A stretch of DNA of 34,378 nucleotides from positions 1 through 34,378 of the forward strand of contig JAGROY010000087.1 in NCBI GenBank assembly GCA_020439995.1. Direction: 5' to 3'. The DNA is from Verrucomicrobiia bacterium. Lineage in GTDB: Bacteria; Verrucomicrobiota; Verrucomicrobiia; Verrucomicrobiales; DEV007. Shown here piece by piece: positions 7,749 to 14,700 of this stretch. A program made the position numbers and the translations under genes. Numbering within the stretch: position 1 is the stretch's first letter; the number at the start of each line of letters is the position of its first letter. The notes beneath the pieces were generated by a model. That model saw only the letters and a list, made by a program, of their open reading frames with translations. It made no database searches and was not told the origin of the DNA.

Positions 7749-10358
7749 TTACTGCGCACCCGTCTCAAGCAGTTCGCTTTTCCAGCTTTCTGGCACGATG
7801 ATTCTTCCGGATTGGATGGTTTCCGCGAGGCGAGCGGTGTCGAGTGTTGAGCTCAGTTTTACTTTGCCGATCGGCCAGTTGTCTTTGCTGAGCTCTGCTC
7901 TGGGCGTCGGGTGTTTTGAGAGCACCCAGATTGCGAGTTGGCGGTAGTCTTCGGCTGCTTTGAGATCGCCTCGATTTGCCAGTTCCAGACAGTGGAGGGC
8001 GGCTGCGCGGCCGATTTTTAGATCCGCCTCTGCTTGGTTGGCTCGGAGTGCATATGTTTTCACTCGCAGCTGAAAGCTCTCTTGCCAGAGGCCCAGCTGG
8101 CTTGCTGCGCTCTCAAAGTAATCGATGTCGGAGAGGTATCCTTGGATGGCTGCGTCGCTCGCCTGTTCGCTCAGTGCCAGGGGTTCTCTTACTTTGAAGG
8201 CCTTTCTCGCGGCTTCCAGTTGCTTCTCCTTTTTGTCTGGCAGGCTTGTCCCGGCATAGCCCAGCGAAAGCCGTCGGTAAGTTTCCGCCTGGCGTTCCTG
8301 CCAGTAGACGTTTGCTGGTTCAATGGTAAGCAGCTTCTCCTGGATCGCAGCCGTCTTCAAGTTTGAGTCGACGACTGCGTGGTAGTCTTTCCGATTGTAT
8401 TGAACTGCCGACAGGTTCGTAATTAAGTCCGCCTGGCGCATCAGCACATCGGTATCTTCCGGTTTTTCTTTGAGCTGGATCGCATTGAGTTCGATCGCTT
8501 TGGAGGCAGCACCTTCGGCTTCGTCGAGCAGGCCCAGATGCGTGAACGCTCTGCAGGCATTTTGTTCGATAAGGATGAGTTGTTCCACTGGAGTCTCAGC
8601 GTTTTCCAGGTCTCTGGCGCGGCTCAAGTGGGTGAGCGATTCCCGCCAGTCCCTGCCTTCCGCCGCCATCGCTCCTGTGTTGATCAATTGGCCGATCGCG
8701 ATGTTCCTCCACTTGTGACTGTCTGGATATTTCTCAAGCTGTCCCGCCACCATATCGGACGCTTTTGCAAATGCTGAAATAGCTGCCTCGTTCTCGCCCT
8801 GGCGGAGGTAGTGCGCTCCTAGGCTGTCCCAGAGGTTGGACAAGCTGTCTACGACACTCTCGTCATCGGGCGAATCCCGAAGGGTATCTTCGAGTAAATG
8901 GATGCCGCTCTCGAAGTTGGTTGTCGCCTGTTCAGCGTTGCCCTGAGCAGAACGAACGCGGCCAAGATACATGTAGGCTTTGGCCTGCCGCACGCGGGAT
9001 TCGATGCTCCGATCTTCAGCGCCGAGTGCATTGTAGAAGGCCTCCACTTCCTCTGCTGTATCGGAAAGGGTGGCCAGTTTTCCGATCGGTTTGAGCTGGT
9101 TGTAGAGGTCGACGACCATGAACTGGATCAGATCTTCCGATGCCGCCAATCGATCGGTGGCAAGCTTTTCCGAAGCCGTGGCCGCATCTCTGGACTGGCG
9201 GGCCTGGTGTGCCTGATAGAGGCTAACCGCCGAGCCCAGAAGGATAGCCGTCAGCACTGCTCCTGCGGCTGCAACGCTGGTGCGGTTGCGGCGCACGAAC
9301 TTGCGAAGCCTGTAGCTGGCAGTCGGCGGGGTCGCAGTGACGGGCTCGCTGTTGAGAAAACGCTCGATGTCTTCCGCAAGTGCGCCCGTGCTCTGGTAGC
9401 GCCGCTCTGGTTCCTTAGCCAGGGCCTTGAGCGTCACCGCATCCAGGTCGGTATCGATGCCTGGCTTCCTCGACGAGGGCCGGGCGGCATCCGTTTCCCG
9501 GATCTCCGTCAGTGTCTCGTCGATACTCATTTTGGCCAGTGTCTCGGGAAGCAGTGGGGGCGCGCCGGTGAGCAACTCATAGAGTAGGACTCCCAAGGCA
9601 TACACGTCGCTTCGCACATCGATGTCGGCATTGCCTCCACGAGTTTGTTCGGGACTCATGTAAGCGGGCGTTCCCAGGATCTCGGCTTGCTGGGTGAACA
9701 GAGCGTCGAGTTCTGACGAGCGATCCAGCGATCTGGAAATGCCGAAGTCAATGAGTTTCGGGACGTATTCCTGGTCTACCTGCGTAACCAGGATGTTCGT
9801 TGGTTTGAGATCCCGGTGCAGCACGCCTTTCACATGGGCGTGCTGGACTGCGGCGCAGATGCGGATGAACAGTTCGAGCTGATCCCGCACGGGCAGGCAT
9901 CGTTTTTCGAAGAAAGTGTTCAATGGATCACCGGCCACATACTCCATCGCTACGAAGGGGCGTCCGTCGCTGAGGAATCCGGCGTCGAGAACCTTGGCAA
10001 TGCCTGGGTGATCCATGCGCATCGTCGCATCCCGTTCGGCCTCGAACCGGGCTACTAAGCGATCGCTCAGGGCAGACGCGCGCAGCACCTTGATCGCCAC
10101 CCTAACAGTGACCTCTCCCGCTTGCTCGGCGAGGTAGACATCGCCCGCGCCGCCCGCGCCCAGTGCGCGGACAATCGCGTAGCGTCCCACAAGTTCGCCA
10201 GTGTGAAGTTCGCCCGGCAGGATTTCCTCGTCTTCGTCGACACCGTCAGCACTGCTCAGACCAAAGTCCAGCAGTGCACATCCCGGACAAAACCCGGGTG
10301 GCGTGTTGGGAGGAATCTCGCCTCCGCATTTTGGGCATTCGGGGCCGCTTTGCATCAT
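7749..10358 (-). CDS. Membrane Ser/Thr protein kinase with C-terminal helical repeats
   Basis: The 869-residue product (numbering from 10358) begins with a zinc-ribbon-like CPKC...CPGC pair (Cys 8, 11, 24, 27), then a complete eukaryotic-type kinase domain at about 60-335: glycine loop GAGGAG (67-72), VAIK lysine K90, HRDLKPTN with D183, DFG at 204-206, and TPAYMSPEQ. A transmembrane helix (about 360-382) follows, and then about 480 residues of alpha-helical TPR-like repeats on the other side of the membrane. This is the PknB/Pkn-type layout widely expanded in Planctomycetes and Verrucomicrobia. It is divergent from the sigma factor gene at 10518, with about 160 bases between them, so regulation of that sigma factor or of a shared target is plausible. 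The in-frame TTG at 10412 is a possible but less likely start. Confidence 0.85.
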   Translation of the reverse strand: MMQSGPECPKCGGEIPPNTPPGFCPGCALLDFGLSSADGVDEDEEILPGELHTGELVGRYAIVRALGAGGAGDVYLAEQAGEVTVRVAIKVLRASALSDRLVARFEAERDATMRMDHPGIAKVLDAGFLSDGRPFVAMEYVAGDPLNTFFEKRCLPVRDQLELFIRICAAVQHAHVKGVLHRDLKPTNILVTQVDQEYVPKLIDFGISRSLDRSSELDALFTQQAEILGTPAYMSPEQTRGGNADIDVRSDVYALGVLLYELLTGAPPLLPETLAKMSIDETLTEIRETDAARPSSRKPGIDTDLDAVTLKALAKEPERRYQSTGALAEDIERFLNSEPVTATPPTASYRLRKFVRRNRTSVAAAGAVLTAILLGSAVSLYQAHQARQSRDAATASEKLATDRLAASEDLIQFMVVDLYNQLKPIGKLATLSDTAEEVEAFYNALGAEDRSIESRVRQAKAYMYLGRVRSAQGNAEQATTNFESGIHLLEDTLRDSPDDESVVDSLSNLWDSLGAHYLRQGENEAAISAFAKASDMVAGQLEKYPDSHKWRNIAIGQLINTGAMAAEGRDWRESLTHLSRARDLENAETPVEQLILIEQNACRAFTHLGLLDEAEGAASKAIELNAIQLKEKPEDTDVLMRQADLITNLSAVQYNRKDYHAVVDSNLKTAAIQEKLLTIEPANVYWQERQAETYRRLSLGYAGTSLPDKKEKQLEAARKAFKVREPLALSEQASDAAIQGYLSDIDYFESAASQLGLWQESFQLRVKTYALRANQAEADLKIGRAAALHCLELANRGDLKAAEDYRQLAIWVLSKHPTPRAELSKDNWPIGKVKLSSTLDTARLAETIQSGRIIVPESWKSELLETGAQ

Positions 10359-10517
10359 TTCATCTCTACCCGATTTGAGTTCATTGTTACGGGGGCAGTC
10401 GAAAATATTCAAAATTCAGATGATCATCGCCTTTCCAAAAAAATCGTGGGTCTGGGCTCCAGCGTCCAATCATTGTTTGATCTTTACTCCCTCAGCATCA
10501 AGTGCATTCTTTGGCCT

Positions 10518-11267
10518 GTGCATGATAGAGGTTCAAAATCCTTTCCGACAACGCGCTGGACATTGATTCTTGATCTGCAGGGCGGTTCTGAATCTCAGCG
10601 TGAGCGTGCGCTCGAAGAGTTGTGCCAGCTTTACTGGTTTCCGATTTACGGCTACGTTCGGCAAAGGGGGAAGTCGCCGGAGGAAGCCCAGGATTTGACC
10701 CAGTCTTTCTTCGCCCAGTTGTTGGCGGGAGGAGGATTCGAGAGAGCAGACGCGGAAAAGGGAAAACTGCGCAGTTACTTGCTCGGGGCGGCAAGCCGGT
10801 TCATTGCAAAGGAGTGGCGCAGGGAGTCAGCGCAGAAGCGAGGACCGGGTTCACCTATCCTATCGATTGACCATGCATACGCAGAGAGCCGGTTGGCCCA
10901 GGATCTTGTCGACGGACTCACACCGGAAAAAGCGTACGATCGCCGGTGGGCGCAGACGCTTCTTGAAGGAGTGGCAGAAGCTTTGAAATGTGAATATCAT
11001 GCTCGCGGAAGATCGCGGCATCACGACCTTCTGAGCAACTACCTGTTCTGGAACTCCGGTGAGCCGTCCTACACCGAAGTCGCGGAAACGCTGGGAATGA
11101 CTGAGGCTGCCGTGCGCCAGGCAGTGCTCAGAATGCGCAAACGCTACGGTGTCCTGCTGCGTGATCACATCTCGTTTACCGTCGACCATCCCGACAAAAT
11201 CGACGACGAAGTGCAGGAACTCTTCGCCGCCTTCCGAAGGGATTCCGGCGGAGCGAATAGTAGGTAG
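10518..11267 (+). CDS. ECF-like sigma factor of the Ser/Thr-kinase-linked type
   Basis: About 249 residues. The N-terminal 'SFPTTRWTLI' followed by a sigma region 2 (LYWFPIYGYVRQRGKSPEEAQDLTQSFFAQLL) is typical of the ECF-like factors of this phylum that sit beside Pkn kinases. Region 4 is the helix-turn-helix near the end (YTEVAETLGMTEAAVRQAVLRMRKRYG). I place the start at GTG 10518 because it lies just six codons before the conserved SFPTTRW block; there is no convincing ribosome site. The open frame continues upstream to 10122 only as antisense to the kinase gene. No anti-sigma factor gene is adjacent, so control may be by phosphorylation through the neighbouring kinase, which is known for some kinase-linked ECF groups and inferred here. 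Confidence 0.8.
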   Translation: MHDRGSKSFPTTRWTLILDLQGGSESQRERALEELCQLYWFPIYGYVRQRGKSPEEAQDLTQSFFAQLLAGGGFERADAEKGKLRSYLLGAASRFIAKEWRRESAQKRGPGSPILSIDHAYAESRLAQDLVDGLTPEKAYDRRWAQTLLEGVAEALKCEYHARGRSRHHDLLSNYLFWNSGEPSYTEVAETLGMTEAAVRQAVLRMRKRYGVLLRDHISFTVDHPDKIDDEVQELFAAFRRDSGGANSR

Positions 11268-11291
11268 CGCCCGATCATTCATTCTTTCTGC

Positions 11292-11320
11292 TTGTCATAA
11301 CGAAAACTTTCGGCTATTCA
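11292..11320 (+). promoter_or_regulatory. Promoter of the blaI-like/M56 operon
   Basis: A -35 box TTGTCA (11292-11297, one mismatch to TTGACA), a 17-base spacer and a -10-like TATTCA (11315-11320, three matches to TATAAT) lie directly upstream of the repressor gene. Transcription would begin around 11327, giving a leader of about 15 bases, which fits the lack of a ribosome site. One repressor dyad lies inside the spacer and one covers the expected start of transcription. Confidence 0.55.
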
Positions 11321-11336
11321 TTGACGAAAGTTTTCA
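11301..11336. promoter_or_regulatory. Two-dyad operator, probably bound by the BlaI-type repressor
   Basis: Two 12-bp pseudo-palindromes: CGAAAACTTTCG at 11301-11312 and CGAAAGTTTTCA at 11325-11336. Each has the form CGAAA-N2-TTTCG, with one end base changed in the second. They start 24 bp apart, so they face the same side of the helix, and together they also form a larger perfect 11-bp inverted repeat (11302-11312 with 11325-11335). BlaI and MecI are known to bind paired dyads over their own promoter. The sequence is unlike the staphylococcal TACA/TGTA operator, so the assignment rests on position and symmetry. Confidence 0.65.
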
Positions 11337-11341
11337 ATACC

Positions 11342-11764
11342 ATGGCAAAGAAACCTGTTCCCCGCCCAACCCGTCGCGCTGCATCGTCGCAACCCACCGA
11401 GACTGAACTTGAACTTCTGGAGGTGCTGTGGGAGCACGGGCCGTGTCCGATGGGGCGCCTGCATGAGATCTACTCTGCCACCAGAGAGTCCGGCTATACG
11501 ACGACACAGAAGATGATTCAGGTGATGCGGGACAAGGGGCTCGTTACCGCCGATTCTACCGTGCGACCACCACTCTACAGCGCTTCGGAACCACAGGAGC
11601 GAACGCAACGAAAGCTGCTCGACTATCTTGCACAGAAGGCCTTCGGAGGTTCGGCCAAAGCATTGATTCTCAGCGCTGTCTCTGGCGATCGACTGTCGAA
11701 AGAAGAGCTGAGCGAAATCAAACGGCGCATCAGTAGAGCCGAAAAAGAGGGAGGAAAAACATGA
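11342..11764 (+). CDS. BlaI/MecI-type transcriptional repressor
   Basis: A 140-residue BlaI/MecI/CopY-family protein: N-terminal winged helix (TETELELLEVLWEHGPCPMGRLHEIY... GYTTTQKMIQVMRDKGLV) and a C-terminal dimerisation helix with the AFGGSAKALILSAV segment, the region equivalent to where BlaI is cleaved when the system is induced. I take ATG 11342 over the in-frame TTG at 11321, because the TTG lies within the operator and expected transcription start. It overlaps the protease gene by four bases (ATGA at 11761), so the two are translated as a unit. It most likely represses its own operon through the two dyads at 11301-11336. Confidence 0.88.
   Translation: MAKKPVPRPTRRAASSQPTETELELLEVLWEHGPCPMGRLHEIYSATRESGYTTTQKMIQVMRDKGLVTADSTVRPPLYSASEPQERTQRKLLDYLAQKAFGGSAKALILSAVSGDRLSKEELSEIKRRISRAEKEGGKT
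11749..11754 (+). promoter_or_regulatory. Strong ribosome-binding site of the M56 protein gene
   Basis: GGGAGG six bases before ATG 11761, inside the end of the repressor gene. It is the best Shine-Dalgarno site in this operon, while the repressor itself has none, and it settles the start of the protease gene. Confidence 0.75.
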
Positions 11765-14700
11765 GCACGATCGATCACTGGCAATTCATGGAAACGCTGG
11801 CAGCCCGCATTTCACTTACGTTGTTTCACAGTTTGTGGCAGGGAGCAATGGTGGGAGTGATCGTAATGCTACTCCTGGCGCTGCTGCGCAATCGATCATC
11901 CCGAGCCCGTTATGCGGTGAGTGGTGCAGGCATGCTGGCGCTGTGCATTTTGCCTGTAGTCACATGGATTGTCCTGCGCCTCGATCCAGCGGAAACGGCA
12001 ACGTTCAGCACCTTTGAACCAGCTCCGGCGATCGCCACACCGGACGTGACTGCCGACGGTGAAAATGCGTCACGCTCAGCCCAACCGCTTTCACCTGCGA
12101 TTTCAGTGGGCGCGATTGTCACTACGCTATCTGAATTTGAAAGCCCCGGAATTCCCATCGGAAGCGGGATGCCTCCTCGCCCCGGTCGAACCAGCAGCGA
12201 CCTCAAGGAATCTCCCGGATCTGCTCGATTAGCGGCAGTCGATCGCACTTCCCCCTTGGATGAGGCGCGCCAATGGCTTTCCAACTGGTCGCCGTGGATC
12301 GCGGGATTCTGGAGCTTGGGAGTCGCCATTCTCGGTACCCGGGTCTGCGGAGCGTGGTTCGCTGCATCACGGCTGAGGCGTTTGGGAGTTTTTCAGGCAC
12401 CGCAGGAATGGCAGCAGCGGCTCGATCAACTGGCCACTCGCATGGGAATCTGTAGCGCCGTCGCCCTGCTGGAGTCGAAAATGATCGATGCACCCGTCGT
12501 CATCGGCTGGTTGAAGCCAGTGGTGTTGACGCCCATTGGGATGCTCACCGGGATGACGGTGGATCAAGTGAACGCGATTATTGCTCACGAACTCGCACAC
12601 ATCCGCCGTCACGACTATCTGGTCAATCTGCTGCAAACGATTGCCGAAACCATGCTGTTCTATCACCCAGTTGTCTGGTGGTTGTCGCGGCGACTCCGGT
12701 TCGAACGCGAACAATGCTGCGACGATCTCGCAGTGGAAATCTGCGGCGACCGTATTGGCTACGCAAAGGCACTGTGCATGATCGAAGAGCAAAGGGCCAC
12801 TACACAGATGGCACTCAGCGCTGGCGAGCGACCACTCGCAAGACGCATCTTTCGCCTGCTGGGAGATCGACCAGCAGACGTCAGCAGAGCCCACCTGGTC
12901 GGCTGCATTGGAGTCATCGCCCTTTTGCTCGCCGGAACTCTGATTTGGCAGCAAGACTCAAGCGGACAAGAGGAAGCAGAAGACACAGCAGATACCGCAT
13001 CACTCTATTTTGATCATCACGCTACAGGGAGGGAAAACCAGATCTGGCGCATCGACTTTGTGAACGGCGAGGAGGTGAAGCGGGAGATGGTGATGGAGGT
13101 AGGAGGATCGTCAACGAGTCGTCTGGTGAACCAGCGCTACGTAGTCTCGAACGATGGGATGATTGTGGATCTTGCCGAAAGAAGAATCCTGCGCCACGGC
13201 GAAGGATCGCTGCGGGCAATCACAGAGGAGGCCGTGATTATCGAAAAACCCCATGCTCTTGGAGAGTTGGTAGCTTTCCACCTGAGCACCCAAACCGAGC
13301 GCCCGTTCCTAAATCTGAATGAGATCAAAGATCCGATACGATTCGTTCAAGAATCAGAGGAGAACCCACAAGACCCGTATGGAATCGTCTTCTCTCCATC
13401 TGGAAAGTGGTCACTTGCGCTTCGACAATCGGGCGTGTCGAGGGCTCTCATCCATTCGGAGGACAAGAAGTCCGTTCCGCTACCTATACAGTGCAGCTTT
13501 GAAACCCTTATCTACTCCTCAAATGCATACGCTCCCTCACCAGCGCTCTGGCTGGATGACGAACGCGTGCTATTCGCGCAAACGAACTCCAAGCTGATCA
13601 CAGCAAACACGAATGGCGAAATCGAAGAGATCGTCAACATTCCAGATCTGGATCCAGGGGAGCCTGCGGATCAATCCAAAGTTTCGTTGAGCTACCAATT
13701 GTTCCGCGATCCGATCGGCAACGTTGTCTACGATGCAGGTCACCTCGGTCGTTTCAAAATTGATGTCGAACGAAAACAGTGGGCACCTTATTCCCGGTTT
13801 GAAGCCGGGCATGAATTCTCTAAGGAAACCTGGAGGAACACTGTATTGCGTCCAGAGTTCCAGTCATATGGTACCATTGTCCGCTACCGCGATGAGGTAA
13901 TTTCCCAATTCTCCAGCACGGACGCCTACTTCGACGATCCAAACTTGAGCATGGTCGCGACCGATGGGTACCTCGCCTACGTGGATGAACACGATTTCCT
14001 GAAGTGCTGGAACGTTCACACGCGTGAAGGATGCGATCTCAAGGGCCGCACCTTTAAAATGAACGGTGGCCGATTGCTTGGGTGGGTAAAAACTCCGATC
14101 GAGAAAGTGACACGGGAAGAGGCGACTAACAGGCCCACCAGGCCGTTTGAAACTTTTGCCAAGAATCTGGATGCATCGTTGTTTTTGGAGATCGGCCGCT
14201 TGAATGAGATTCGACGCTATGACTTTAAGGATGGCCATCAAATCCGCGATGTATTGGTCAGCAAGACAACCGGATCCGGGAACTTGGCAGATGGTATCAT
14301 CGTGAATAGTCGATACTTTGCTTCCAATGTGGGGCATGTGATCAATCTTGAGACTGGCGAGACTACATTTGAGGGTCCGGCAGGCAGGCGTGTCGGCTGG
14401 GATGGTGACGAGATCTTCTGTTTTCGACAGCCGGACGACTCTGCAATGAATCATTTGTATGCGATCAATGTTGAAACCGGCAAAGAACGACTGGTCTACG
14501 CTGCGGACCAGGGACTCGACTATGGAGCGCTTTCGCCGAATGCTCGCTACTTTGCCTATGCGGAGGATCCCGGTGAGACGATCACGATCGTGCGTCTTCG
14601 CGATGGAGTGAAGAGGGTTGTTCGACTGGATGGCGAGGTTCAGGTTTCGAAGCAATATGGCAGCAAACGAGAAGTGGTCTGGCTGGATGAATCGCATGTG

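Noticed and set aside
10122..10517. Extended N-terminus of the sigma factor frame
   Set aside because: This part overlaps the kinase coding sequence on the other strand and the shared promoter region. Relatives start just before the SFPTTRW block, so GTG 10518 is preferred.
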